Positions 13,301-24,422 of a DNA stretch of 64,000 nt are shown here, in pieces. The DNA lies in assembly GCA_907165275.2 (NCBI GenBank), contig OU015658.1, positions 3,050,501-3,114,500 of the forward strand, in the 5' to 3' direction. Within the stretch, counting starts at the first letter, position 1, and each line of letters begins with the position of its first letter. Made by a program: the position numbers and the translations under genes. This DNA is from Zygaena filipendulae. Its lineage: Eukaryota; Arthropoda; Insecta; Lepidoptera; Zygaenidae. The notes under the pieces were generated by a model. It did no database searches. It was not told the origin of the DNA and saw only the letters and a list, made by a program, of their open reading frames with translations.

Positions 13301-16300
13301 AATTAACATTAATTTACTGAACGTCTCTGATTGCGACAGTTTTGTTTTAAAAATCTATACTTGGGTTTAAAGACTTTTATTTCTCATAAAAAAAACAATG
13401 TTCACTTAAAATACTAAGTAATCATTAAAATCGACTCTGAGTGCGGCCGTTAGGTCTTAGTTCTACTGAAATTAACGATTTCTGAGCAGTTCGTTATTTA
13501 AAGACAAGATTTGCTGTCTGAGCCAAGGCACAGATTTCCCAATGAGATATGGTTGCCTGCTTTGGAATAAAAAATGGCTGCTAATCGGGTGACTGATGCG
13601 TGCACTTTCTATGGCTTCCCACTCAACAACACCATGGTTATATTTTATGAGTTTTGTACTAAACTAAGCTTTGTTTATTTTTAGGACTGATGAGAAATTT
13701 TTGGAGTCCATAAAGGAGAACATACTGGAGCTCGATCTAACAGAGCGAGTCACATTGCCAGGAAGGCTGCTGCCAGCTTTCACTGAAGCGGACCGCATCT
13801 GTGAGCCGTTCCACAAGTTCTCCATCAGTAACTGGGACCCAGAAACTGAGGACACGTAAGCATTCAGGATTTAAGGTTAAATGAAGGACGTATTGGAGCT
13901 CTTAAATCATGCTTATATGTAATTTATAAGCATATAGAAAACGCTTATATAAATATTAATCATAGAGAGAACTCGATTTTCATGATTTTTTAGTTAATGT
14001 AGTTATCTAGAAATTCAAGCAGATGATAATTTTGTATAGCAGTAACAAAATACATCGCACAATCAGAGAACTAGAGATTAGTAATGGGTGCATTTAATTA
14101 CGCTGTTTCTACATATTATAGGCTTTAATTGTACTAATAATCATAGTTTACTGAAATTACTTTGATTTTTTTTATTGACATAACCCAATTTGCAACCAGG
14201 CTTGTGTCGTTATATGACAATCAATCTAAACATATTCTACCAGCATTCATATAAAATTCATTGAAAACTGTTTTCGTACACAGGTTGATACACAGACTCA
14301 TTTACTTTTTACGACATTTACTAGCTGTGCCCCGCGGTTTCATCCGCGAGAGTTTCGGAATTCCCGAAGGAAGTTCAAAGTAGCCTAATTTACTCCTCAT
14401 AACATCAGCTAATTAGCAATGAAAGTTCCGTCAAAATCGGTCCAACGGTTCGGACCGGAAAACGAACGGAAATCACCCGCGTGAGTTTCTGAATTCCCGC
14501 AGGAACTCCAAAATTATGTCAATAACAATAACAAACACAACAAAAAAAAAATTAGCGAAATTGGTCCAGCCGTTTACGCGTGATGCCGATGCCGTGACCA
14601 AGGGAAATAGGGATTCATTTTTGTTTACATAAATTTTTAAATACATACAAGAATGGGCAGATAGAAGTACCGCGTCCATAGATCAAATTGTAAGAGTTGA
14701 TTAGCTTAAAAAAATCAACAGCTTTTATGACAACTATGAGGTTTCACGTAAATACTATATGACATGAGTACACAAACGTCTTTTTACCCGAAGGTAGGAC
14801 AGTGATAGTAAGTGCCCGTGGCAATCTGCCCGGTGCTTAGGAATAAACCCCGATAAAAGCCAGCCTTTTATTATGGTCTTTTATCTTGTTTAATCCCAAT
14901 TATAAGTTGTTACGGGGGCACCATGTTGTATATGAATGTGTGATGTGTGTACAGCGACACCCGCATCAACGACTGGGTGGAGGAGAACCGGCTGAACCTG
15001 TCGCAGCAGGCGCTCGCGTTCGACGTCAACGCCGACGTGGAGCCGGTGCCGCAGGACGACCACCACAACGACCTGTACGGTACGACGAATACCTCGAACA
15101 TACAATAATTTTACTTTTTGTGTTTTAAAAGAATCAAAAAAAATATACAGTGTGAGTCTGGATAAAGTGTACAAATGAAAATGAGGGATACTATGTTCAA
15201 TTTTATCGACGAAAAAAATAATAAAAAAATTAAAAAAAATTTTTTGAATTTTTGACGATTTTTTTAAAATTTTGGTTCGCGTTAGGGTTCCCCTCGTAAA
15301 CAAAACACTATAACTTTTAAAATAAACGGTAGATTGTCAAGATAAAAACTGAATTATGATCAGAGCTTATGGGGCGTCTTAATAAAATCAAAATTTTTAA
15401 TCAAAATTATTTACAATTCAAAATAATGGCGTTTATTTAACAAACAAAAGTATTTTTTTGCACAGTTTTTTCAGTAATTTTAAAATTGCTTAATAAAATG
15501 TGGTATTAACATACATTTTTTAAGGCTTACAATTATTCTACATCATACTAGCTTTCAAATGGTAAAAATTTTACGTTTATAACTTAATCACAACATTTTT
15601 TATCAGCTGTCAAAAAAGGATCTCCAAAAGTGGTATTTATCATTTATTGTGGATATTTTTTTGGAGGCGAAACAAAATACTTTTATTATTTATTTTTAAT
15701 AATCAATTGGTTACTTATTGGTTAGTTATTGCATTAAATGCTCAAAATGTCCACCTCTTGTTTGCAGACACATAGTAGCGCGAAGAACGATTTGTTGTGT
15801 CGCTCTTCTTATCATCTCGCGATCATTTTTTAAATCATGTGCACAATTAATTATGCGATCTTGTAAATCGGCTTCACTGTTGATTGGGGAATTGTAGACG
15901 CGTTGTTTCATTGTACCCCATAAAAAGTAGTCGAGGGGCGTCATATCAGGTGAACGCGCAGGCCACCCCACAGGTCCTTGCCGGCCAATCCAATGGTTCG
16001 GATAAATTTCATTTAAAAATGATCTTACATTACTTGCATAATGAGCAGGACATCCGTTTATGTAATTTTGTGCTGAAATGTAGCTAAATGTATGGAGCAT
16101 TAAGTAATAATAAGTAGCTAAAATGTATGAAACCATGATCAATTCAAGTAGCTAAATACGTTCAAAATCCGCTAGATCTAGCTACAAAGTAGCTAAAACG
16201 GCAACACTGGTCTCTTCCCGTACCCCTAAACTTAAGCCCACATGCAGTTACAAAACTTTTTTACCTGAAATGCAATAAAATGTACCCTAAACATTCACCG

Positions 16301-19300
16301 CGCCTTTGTTCATTAAATACCATACTTTGAAGGCCTTCTTTGACACTTCATAAAAAATGTTGTGATTAAGTTATAAACGTAAAATTTTTACCATTTGAAA
16401 GCTAGTATGATGTAGAATAATTGTAAGCCTTAAAAAATGTATGTTAATACCACATTTTATTAAGCAATTTTAAAATTACTGAAAAAACTGTGCAAAAAAA
16501 TACTTTTGTTTGTTAAATAAACGCCATTATTTTGAATTGTAAATAATTTTGATTAAAATTTTTGATTTTATTAAGACGCCCCATAAGCTCTGATCATAAT
16601 TCAGTTTTTATCTTGACAATCTACCGTTTATTTTAAAAGTTATAGTGTTTTGTTTACGAGGGGAACCCTAACGCGAACCAAATTTTTAAAAAAATCGTCA
16701 AAAATTCAAAAAAAAATTTTTAATTTTTTTATTATTTTTTTCGTCGATAAAATTGAACATAGTATCCCTCATTTTCATTTGTACACTTTATCCAGACTCA
16801 CACTGTATATACTAGGTATATACTAGCTGTTCCCCGCGGTTTCACGTGCGTGAATTTTCCGCAGGAATCTATACTAATATTATAAATAGCTAAAGTTTGT
16901 GAGTTTGTGACGTTGTAAGGGGTAATCTCTGGATCTACTGAACCGATTTTGAAAATTCTTTCCCTAATAGTACAAGTACTGTAGTCCTGAGTGACATAGG
17001 GTACTTTTATCCCGAAATTCCCACGGGAACTCCGAAATTACCGCGGGTCAAACCGCGGCGGACAGCTAGTTCTGAGATAAAAGTACTCTATGTCCCTTTC
17101 TATACCATTTTGCATACATGTTGTCAGGGGTGCAGGGAAGGACATAGGGTACTTTATATCCTGGTATCCCCGCGGTGACTCCCAAATTAACGCGGATGTA
17201 AACCGCAGGGGACAGCTAGTAAGATATAAAATCATCATAGGAATACTTACAAAAAATATAAAATATTATTATTGTTGATTAAAGATATTCATAATGTAAA
17301 CAAAGCATAAACATGCCTGTGCCAGGACTCAGGAGGCTCCATATTTTTCACAAATATGTGAACATATTTTCTTAAATCTCCTGTAGGTACTGTCATTATT
17401 ATAGATGGGCAATCATGAATCACCCCGGTTTAAACCTCATTTTCTCTCTATTTTTTCAAGCATGCGATCTGTCCAGGGGCCATATTAAGCAGCTGTTTTG
17501 TATTTTGCAATTAAATTACATTTAAATCCGGTTTAAGCCCGGTACACGCCCAGACACTAACCCAAGTAGGTAGAGCTTGTCTAAAATTAAATGACGCGCC
17601 CCACTACTTAATTAGCAGTTTTAGAAGTGCGAGATCATGTATTGATAATATCTCTTTAATAGTGTGAGTGCGGCGACAGTATTGCACACTTGACCAGATT
17701 TATATGTGTCGTATCGATATTTCAACGGTTGTGCGTGTGCGTATACCCGATGGAGGGGCGCGTCATTTTAGTTTAGTCAACACTAGTTTAGTCAGCTGTT
17801 ATGTTGCGTGTAGATGAGGAGCCGCTGGGCGGCATCGAGAGCGAGGAGGAGGCGGACGTGGCGGTGGCGGCGTGCGTGGCGCGCGTGCCGGCGCCGGGCG
17901 CGGGCGTGGCGCGGCTCACGGACATGCGCCCGGGCGCGGCGCTCGACTCGCGGCTCGAGTACTCCTACTGCGGCGCCATCGTGGCCGCCTGGGCCGGGCC
18001 CGCGCACTGGCGGCTCAAGAACAACAGAGGTGCCGCGATGCGTTTCATTGCTTGATTACCTTTTTGTTTTGTTAAATTTATCCCTTATGGGGAAGGCGAA
18101 GGAATCTAAGTTCATACAGCCAGTTCATATGTCTTGCTTTTCAGATGTTATTTACATTGAAATAAGTACATAGGTGAGATGTATTTCCATGCTGTACCGG
18201 GACTTCTGGAAGCAATTCTTCACAATTGGTCCTTAATGAGATACTCTGTAGGAAGTTACATATAGTAAAACGATAACCTCTCAGCGAATACCCCATTTCA
18301 TCTTATATCACTGTTTCTACACACTTCATCACTAATGGATCACTATTATGCAAATTTCACTACGTTTACACAATAAATAAAACTAACGTCCATTTTGCTC
18401 AAATGCCGCCAAAAGTCCTTACTTTTTTACTTTAAATATAAGTGTAATATTGGATATGTTCCGTTATTACTGAGAGCACTGGCCCACTGTTCTCACTGAG
18501 AAGAAATTCATTCCGTACTGACAGTACACTGTCGTAGTATCCTAGGTTAGTGTGACGTCGTAATCGTCGCTATTTTTGTACTGTGAGCACTGGCGTTTTC
18601 GGGGTAAAGTGCTCTCAGTCCGTCCGTCCGTCCGTCTTGTAGATTAATAAAAAATATTGAACACGTATTTTTTTCTTTTTTTACGTATCTAATCAAAAAA
18701 TAACGGCGATACCTTAAGTTGAAATTTCGCGTGACGTCACTAACCATGCAGTGCAGTTTGTATGGCGGCTTATAGCGGTTAGTGACGTCACGAGCCCCCA
18801 CATTAAACTTTAATACGCTTTATATCTGCATACATATTTTTATTGAGGTATTTGAAAAAGCAAAAAATACGTGTCCATTATTTTTTATTTTCTAACTGAC
18901 GGATTAATTAGAGTTTTGATTTTCAAAAGTCTTCAACATCCCTATCGGGCAGTCATCCTTATGCCCGCTCCACATTCAAGCGAGGGCGCGAGAAAACCGC
19001 GAGAACGTGAATGCGGAGCCGATGTTCTCCGCCGTTTCTCGTGGTCATCTCGCGTTCTCGCAAGATTCTCGCGTGAATGTGGAGCGGGCTATATAGTTTG
19101 TGGTCTCGCCACCTCCCCACCTGCCCACCGCAGCGTCGAAGATGTCGGAGCGCACGCAGTCGCTGGCGGGCGCGGTCGCGGAGTGCCGGCGGCCGGCGCG
19201 CGCCAAGCGGCAGCTGGAGTTCGTCGGCGCGGCGGCGCTGGCGTGGGACTGGCGCGCCGAGGGCCGCGGCGACTACGACCCGGCGCCGCCCGCCAAGATC

Positions 19301-22300
19301 GCCATCAGCAGGCGCACGCTCGCCACCGGCCACACGTGGAACGAGGCCAACTACAAGACGCCCGTCGACAGGTACGAATAGGCGGACGCACATACTATAT
19401 TCATTCCCCACTAGCTAGTTTCCTGCGGGAATTGGGTACTCTCCAGGGTATGAAAATCAAAATTCTAATTAGTCCGTCGGTTACAAAAAAATAAAATAAT
19501 AGACAGGTATTTTTTGCTCTTTCAAATTAATGAAAATAAACATAGTTTAGAGTGGGGGACTCGTGACGTCAATATTCAGTATATGCCCCATACAAACTGC
19601 ACCGGGTTGTGACGTCACGCGAAATTTCAACTCAATATATCGCCGTTATTTTTTGATTACGTAAAAAAAGAAAAATACATGTCGAATAATTTTACTAATC
19701 TAGACGTGTGACTAAAAAAAAAATTTTGTGAAGTAGCCAATTCCCCGATAGAAAGTACCCTATGTGTTATTCCGATGTGTAAGCTATATTATTGTAAAGT
19801 TTCATTGAAATCCATTGAGTAGTTTTTGCGTGAAAGATTAACAAACATCCGTACAAACTTTCGCGTTTATTTATATTTTGTTTGCAAGAATATGGTAGGT
19901 ACATATTATATTGGTGTTACTTTAAAATTAATTCAGCATATTGTGCCGTTGCCGGCGTGCAAATGTCATCTTAAGAATTATCATGAAATACAAACAATGT
20001 AATTCAAATGTCAATATGAATATATGACTTTAATAATAATTCTTCTTCGTCGGTATCACTCTTGACTTGTGGTCATCACTTTAGGATTGGTGGCAAGTTT
20101 CCCAACACGCCGCCACTCCTCCCTAATAATAATAATAATCTTTATTTCTGTCTTTAGGCTTTCAATAAACCTTGTTTTATATCTATTACTATCTGTGCCC
20201 CGCGGTTTCACCCGCTTGAGTTTCGGAATTCCCGCAGGAACTCCCTTTAGGGGGATGAAAAATAGATAGTAACCGATTCTCAGGCTTACTGAATATGCAT
20301 AAAAAATTTCATGAGAATCGGTCAAGCCGTTTCGGAGGAGTATGGGAACGAACATTGTGACACGAGAATTTTATATATCAGACTAGCTGTCCCCCGCGAT
20401 TTCATCCGCGGTAATTTCGGAGTTCCCGCGGAGGTTGCGGGAAAAAAGTACTCTATGTCCTTCAGTTCCCGAGGGAATTCCGGGATAAAAACTATCCTAT
20501 CTTTTAAGTTGGACCATATTATAAACGGTTGCAAAATTTTATCAAAATCCGTTCAGTAGTTTCGGAGTCCATCGCGGACAAACAACGTGACACGTGATTT
20601 ATATATATTAGACTAGCTGTCCCCCGCGATTTCATCCGCGGTAATTTCGGAGTTCCCGTGGAGGTTGCGGGAAAAAAGTACTCTATGTCCTTCAGTTCCC
20701 GAGGGAATTCCGGGATAAAAACTATCCTATCTTTTAAGTTGGACCATATTATGAACGGTTACAAAATTTTATCAACATCCGTTCAGTAGTTTCGGAGTCC
20801 ATCGCGAACAAACAACGTGACACGTGATTTATATATATTAGATAGATAGATAGATGCAGTGTTTAGTAGGTGCGTATAATTTCCGCAGGGGTCTGGACGA
20901 GTCCCACTTCCGCAAGCTGTTCCTGCGGCCGGGCGTGCTGCTGGCGCGGCGCCGCGCGCTCGCCCGCGACCCGCCGCCCCCCGCGCCCGCGCCCGCGCCC
21001 GCCCCCGACGCCGCCCCCGCCGCCCCCTCCCCCGCCGCGCCGCTCACCCTCGACGGGCCCGCCGACTACGACTACAACAATGAGAACGACGCCTCCTACT
21101 GCCCCGCCGCCGCCGCGGTGAGAGACTACCTACAATACAATGCAATGGATGCTACTTGAATAAACATTAGATTTTTTTCCGTCCTGTAGAATATACAACG
21201 TGTTAATGAATTAACTGAAAACTAGAAAGTAGTTTGCTCAGAATCGATCGCACTGTGTTTTAATATAGGTTATATTTTTTAATTTTTGCTCGCCCATGTC
21301 TAAATTATTTATAATACAATATTTGGCGCGTACGCCGCCCGCAGTAAAAAATTCGAACCGGTAGGCGCGGGCGTAGCGCTTGGAATTTCGTAGATAGGTC
21401 ACCTCCAAACTAATGTTGAATAACTTAGTTAAAACTACTGATGAAAGAAAACCAAAATTGAAGGGTAGATGTTTTAATTGCTTTAGAATGGGACATGTGG
21501 CACATACCTGCAAAATCAAGAAAAATTGTGAATTAAAGTACATATAAATTTTTTCTACATAAAATATATTTTAATGATATTATTGTTAATTTTTTTAAAT
21601 GAGGTGTATCGGGTTTTCAGTTAATTCATTAACACATTGTATATCTGGACATGAAAAGCAAAGCATAACATACTATAATAACTTTATATTTTCTCATACC
21701 CTGCGGGGTATACCACGTGAAAGTTTGTTAGTAAATTTCGAGGAAAGTATGACACAAGTAGAATCTGCACGTGACAATTATTCACTGACAGCTGACAGTT
21801 ACCGTCAGCTCGCTGTCAACCTTATGATACGCATACACGCACACGTGTACACGTGTAAAAGCCCGAAGCCGACCGTCTTAACTTGTGGGAAAACTCAATT
21901 TCGTAGTTCCCGCGAGAATACCGAGATAAAAGTATCCTATATCCTTTCCTGAACGACGGGTATGCAAAATTTCATGATGATCGGTTAAGGCGTGCAAGCT
22001 TAACAAACAAACAAACTCACTTTCGCATTTATAATATTAGCAAGGTTTAATGTGGTAACAGGACGGAGACGACTGGGGCCCCGAGGATGCGGCGGCCGCT
22101 GGCGACATCCACGACCACAAGGCGCCCGGCGACGGCGACGACGGCATCGGGGACATGCTGGAGCCGCCCACCAAGGTGAGTGCACCTGTGTGAGCACCGA
22201 GCACTGCACTCATGTAACTTTTGTTGCATTCATATTTCAGTTTAAATCAGAAAAATAGCGATTTTGTGATTAGTTAACCATGTTGAGACAGCTTCAACTT

Positions 22301-23095
22301 CTGAAGTATGTTTATTTTGATTGATTGCTAGATATTTTAGGTGTCAAAACGTGGATATTGTCCGACAAGAAAGGATTTTTGTGAATTCTTAGGGCCCAGT
22401 AGAAAGTCGATACAGTTGACCGACGCGCCACGCCTTTGATCTTGTTATCGACGCCGGCTAAGGCTAGGGTTGTCACAAAAAATAAACTGAGTGAACGCGA
22501 CAACGGAGGCCGTTGGAGAATCGTCACCCTCCCCGATAAATCATAATGTAAAGGTCATTCACCCGCGTAAACCCACGTTTGTTGTTAAAGTTCTATCAGT
22601 ATTTTTATTAATTTATTTATTTCATTATAATATTAGGATGCAAAAATGTTCATCACGGACGCGATGCGCTTAAAAAACCTAATTATATTAATTTATTGAA
22701 TTTGAATATACTATTTTTAAGATGAATCAGTGTTGATTAAATAATTCATATATGATTATTATCAGGTTGCAAAAATCTTCATCCCGTACGCGATGCGAGC
22801 GAAAAAGGTGGACATGAAACAGTTGAAACACTGCACGTGGAAAATGCTCACGGAGCGGACAGCGGACAAGCGGAAAGATAAAGAGGAGGTCACACCGACC
22901 ACGTTCGGCGAAATATACTCGCGGCTGCCCGCGGCGCTGTCCGCCGCCATGTGCGACGCGCTCAGCGTGCCGCTGGCCCTGCTCGCGGTGCTGCATCTAG
23001 CCAACGAGAAGGGGCTGGTGTTGGAGAAGAGGGACGACATGAAAGACATCGGCATATTGGGCCTCATCAACACAAACGGCCCTAGGGATCTATAG
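10306..23095 (+). CDS. barr: Condensin subunit 2 (CAP-H / barren), complete, 12 exons
   Basis: CAP-H is the kleisin of condensin I; it links SMC2 to SMC4 and is needed for mitotic chromosome condensation and segregation in the nucleus. Exons: 10306-10434, 11056-11214, 11454-11654, 11983-12145, 12518-12626, 13685-13855, 14955-15079, 17814-18029, 19134-19371, 20889-21117, 22062-22175, 22766-23095. They sum to 2184 nt (727 aa), close to fly (about 735) and human (741). All junction phases agree. Diagnostic stretches are FQGCLKLYAENKINKDNAW, LIDFMTSMLRRH, FHKFSISNWDPE, EYSYCGAIVAAWAGPAHWRL and a winged-helix-like C-terminus from VAKIFIPYAMRAKKVDMKQL. A Lys-rich basic patch is in exon 4. Exons 7-11 are strikingly GC-rich, with an Ala/Pro run in exon 10, while introns stay AT-rich. 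Introns 5, 7, 8, 9 and 10 carry transposons. Confidence 0.95.
12651..12963. repeat. gtgacgtcac MITE, copy 2 (barren intron 5)
   Basis: 'ttagtccgtcttgtagatta' at the left, 'aagtgacgtcacgag' in the centre, 'ctaactgacggactaattag' and 'cttcaacatccct' at the right. Same layout as 1997-2300. Confidence 0.8.
13154..13460. mobile_element. Fold-back element in barren intron 5
   Basis: About 307 bp with long imperfect inverted arms. Left 'cactcagagtcga(c)tttaatgattacttag' pairs with right 'ctaagtaatcattaaaatcgactctgagtg'. Further in, 'gtatagatttttaaaacaaa' pairs with 'tttgttttaaaaatctatac'. Ends are ctaagac...gtcttag. No coding capacity; a palindromic MITE. Confidence 0.8.
14320..14515. repeat. Short interspersed repeat (barren intron 6)
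   Basis: 'ctagctgtgccccgcggttt' head, 'gagtttcggaattcccg' blocks (two), and 'aaaatcggtccaacggttcgg'. Same superfamily as 1338-1523. Confidence 0.65.
15148..16805. mobile_element. Tc1/mariner-type element with 456-bp terminal inverted repeats
   Basis: Begins CAGTGTGAGTCTGGATAAAG and ends with its reverse complement. The two arms (15148-15603 and 16350-16805) match almost base for base over 456 bp. TA dinucleotides at 15146-15147 and 16806-16807 fit the TA target duplication of the IS630/Tc1/mariner superfamily. The 0.75-kb interior carries only the C-terminal part of a transposase, so this copy is non-autonomous. Inserted in barren intron 7. Confidence 0.85.
15726..16075 (-). pseudogene. Truncated DDE transposase C-terminus (IS630/Tc1/mariner)
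   Basis: Minus-strand frame with the motif order of the DDE C-terminal half: NGCPAHYASNVRSFLNE, then WIGRQGPVGWPARSPDMTPL, DYFLWG, and a tail ending RGGHFEHLMQ and stop. In this family the first motif normally reads (Q)DG.PAHY, so the second catalytic Asp appears replaced by Asn. The N-terminal DNA-binding half and first catalytic Asp are absent. It is a dead remnant inside the long-TIR element. Confidence 0.8.
16822..17222. repeat. Cluster of short interspersed repeats (barren intron 7)
   Basis: 'actagctgttccccgcggtt', then a second unit beginning 'tctatactaatattataaat' with 'ggggtaatctctggatctac', and a third with 'gggtactttatatcctgg', each ending near 'gacagctagt'. Nested or tandem copies of the family seen at 3708-4029. 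Confidence 0.6.
18615..18943. repeat. gtgacgtcac MITE, copy 3 (barren intron 8)
   Basis: Starts in a 'gtccgtccgtccgtccgtc' run, has 'ttagtgacgtcacgagccc' in the centre and 'cttcaacatccc' at the right end. The expanded gtcc run at the left boundary is specific to this copy. Confidence 0.8.
18963..19089. repeat. Fold-back palindromic element, copy 2
   Basis: Starts gcccgctccacattcaagcg and ends cgcgtgaatgtggagcgggc, with arms homologous to 283-405. Ends 44 bp before the acceptor of barren exon 9, so it sits directly against the splice region of an essential gene. Confidence 0.8.
19434..19716. repeat. gtgacgtcac MITE, copy 4, inverted and diverged (barren intron 9)
   Basis: Begins 'gggtactctccagggtatga' then 'aaatcaaaattctaattag', and contains 'ttgtgacgtcacgcgaaat'. 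Its outer end matches the sub-type at 39321 and 42694 ('...atacccaatt') rather than the 'caacatccct' sub-type. Confidence 0.7.
20185..20380. repeat. Short interspersed repeat, ctgtgccccgcgg type
   Basis: 'ctatctgtgccccgcggttt', 'gagtttcggaattcccgcag', 'atgagaatcggtcaagccgt', tail 'ttatatatca'. It abuts the tandem dimer that follows. Confidence 0.6.
20381..20840. repeat. Tandem dimer of a 230-bp interspersed repeat
   Basis: Two nearly identical units in direct orientation (20381-20610 and 20611-20840), each beginning gactagctgtcccccgcgat and ending gtgatttatatatatta. They differ at only a few positions. The unit also occurs at 45412-45597. The dimer ends in a (gata)n run at about 20840-20855, 33 bp before the acceptor of barren exon 10. 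Confidence 0.85.
21193..21642. mobile_element. MITE with atacaacgtgttaatg ends, long copy with gag-like insert
   Basis: Same terminal inverted repeats as 9568-9920 (left 'atacaacgtgttaatgaatt', right '...aattcattaacacattgtat'), with an extra stretch of about 110 bp containing a CCHC knuckle. Inserted in barren intron 10. Confidence 0.8.
21422..21547 (+). pseudogene. CCHC zinc-knuckle remnant inside a MITE
   Basis: An open stretch of 41 codons and a stop. Codons 17-30 (21470-21511) read CFNCFRMGHVAHTC, an exact C-x2-C-x4-H-x4-C knuckle, followed by a Lys-rich tail with another Cys. CFNC..GH knuckles with trailing cysteines are typical of retroelement Gag proteins, particularly the BEL/Pao group (inference). 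There is no credible start, so it is a fragment rather than a gene. Confidence 0.6.
21885..22043. repeat. Short interspersed repeat (barren intron 10)
   Basis: 'tcgtagttcccgcgagaata', 'aaaatttcatgatgatcggt', 'aacaaacaaacaaactcact' and 'tttataatattagcaagg'. It ends 19 bp before exon 11. Confidence 0.6.
22637..22676 (+). pseudogene. Decayed duplicate of the start of barren exon 12
   Basis: After 'ataatattag' the sequence gatgcaaaaatgttcatcac ggacgcgatgcg closely matches the true exon 12 start (22766: gttgcaaaaatcttcatccc gtacgcgatgcg), including the preceding T-rich tract and AG. It would read DAKMFITDAMRLKN against VAKIFIPYAMRAKK. The frame then runs into stops, so it looks like a partial tandem duplicate of the acceptor and first 13 codons, not a usable exon. 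Confidence 0.6.
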
Positions 23096-23532
23096 GCGCC
23101 GTCGCGAACGAGTCTGTGTCCTATAGTCACATTGAAGTTTCGACTTTAATTGCAGGGTGTAAGATCGAAACTTCATCTATTGATGACGGTGGTAGACCAC
23201 TGTCTTTATGCGATCACACGATCTGAGATGCGTGTCACCTTTTTTTTCTTATTAGAGTAGAAAATCTGTACATAATTTTTTCATTGATAATAATTATTTA
23301 TAGAGTAAGATGAATGGAGTAGGTACGCTTAGAAATTCTGTTCTCACTGGTTTGTGATTACTTGACGTGTAATGAAAATATTTTTCGGCGATGGGCGTTT
23401 GATTGACGATGAAATTTTTATGCGATCGGCAAATCGCTCATTGCCGTCTTTTTCGTGGACCAACCATTAGAGTAAAATGACTACATTTTAATGTAAAATT
23501 ACTTCTTGTTCGTTGGACTGCTAGTTAATTAA

Positions 23533-23538
23533 AATAAA
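23533..23538 (+). terminator. Candidate polyadenylation signal of barren
   Basis: AATAAA about 440 bp past the barren stop codon. It is a standard hexamer in an AT-rich region, so position is the only support. Confidence 0.35.
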
Positions 23539-24375
23539 TCTACTTATCTTTAAAGATACCTAATTATAATTTTCTATTGGTAGACATTTTAGAAATATAT
23601 CGTTTGTAATTATTATAAATTTTCTCACATTTTTTTTTAGGATTTTTGCATACCTATAATGTAATATCAATATTTTGATTTGAATATAACGTGTAGACAT
23701 TTTCATATTTTTTGTTTTTATGCGTCATTTTCCCAGTAAAATTATTTCAGTGATGACTACAATATTTTATATAGAATGTCTTTGGATGACTATAGATGGG
23801 CAATAAATCGGGTTTAAACCCAGTGCAATGAGTCAAGTGTGAAAAGAGGCAAAAATACAAAAAAATAATTTCGAAAAAAATTACAGTTGCTGTTTTTCCG
23901 TAGAGCAACCGCAAGAGTAAAAAAAAATTTCGGCACACTAGGGCAAATATTTTCCGTTTAGGTCGAAAATGACCACTCTCCCAAAATGGCCATAGTCAGG
24001 GCGAAGAGCACCCCAACATTCTTGGTGAGGTTAGGTCAATCATCATGGTTGTCACCATTTTTCTATGGCGCATCGCCGGCCGCTGCCGTGACACGCTCGC
24101 TACGCTCGCTCGGCTCGCGCGACTTGGTCAGCAGTAGTACCTACTACAAACCTAACCTAGAATGATACTCTAATGGTTACATTTCGATGGTTACCTATAT
24201 GTTGGACATCCTACATAATATGATGACGGGGTGCTCTATGATCATGTCCCTGTCTATGTCATTTTAAGAAAGTGGTCATTTTCGAACGTGGATCCACAAA
24301 ACACGAAGGCAGTTGATTGCCAAACTGTAGTGGTGACGACCCGACGTGGGAATTTATTCATAGTTCCCGGTGATA

Positions 24376-24422
24376 ATAAATACATAGTTGACGCATCATT
24401 ACTGCGTCAACTATGTATTTAT
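24376..24422. repeat. Perfect 20-bp-arm hairpin
   Basis: ataaatacatagttgacgca and its exact reverse complement are separated by a 7-base loop (tcattac). Not followed by a T-run, and no family copy was seen elsewhere in the window. Confidence 0.8.

Noticed and set aside
18871..19494. 207-residue plus-strand frame overlapping barren exon 9
   Set aside because: It uses a different frame from the conserved CAP-H reading, spans a MITE and a fold-back element, and is open only because of GC-rich sequence.
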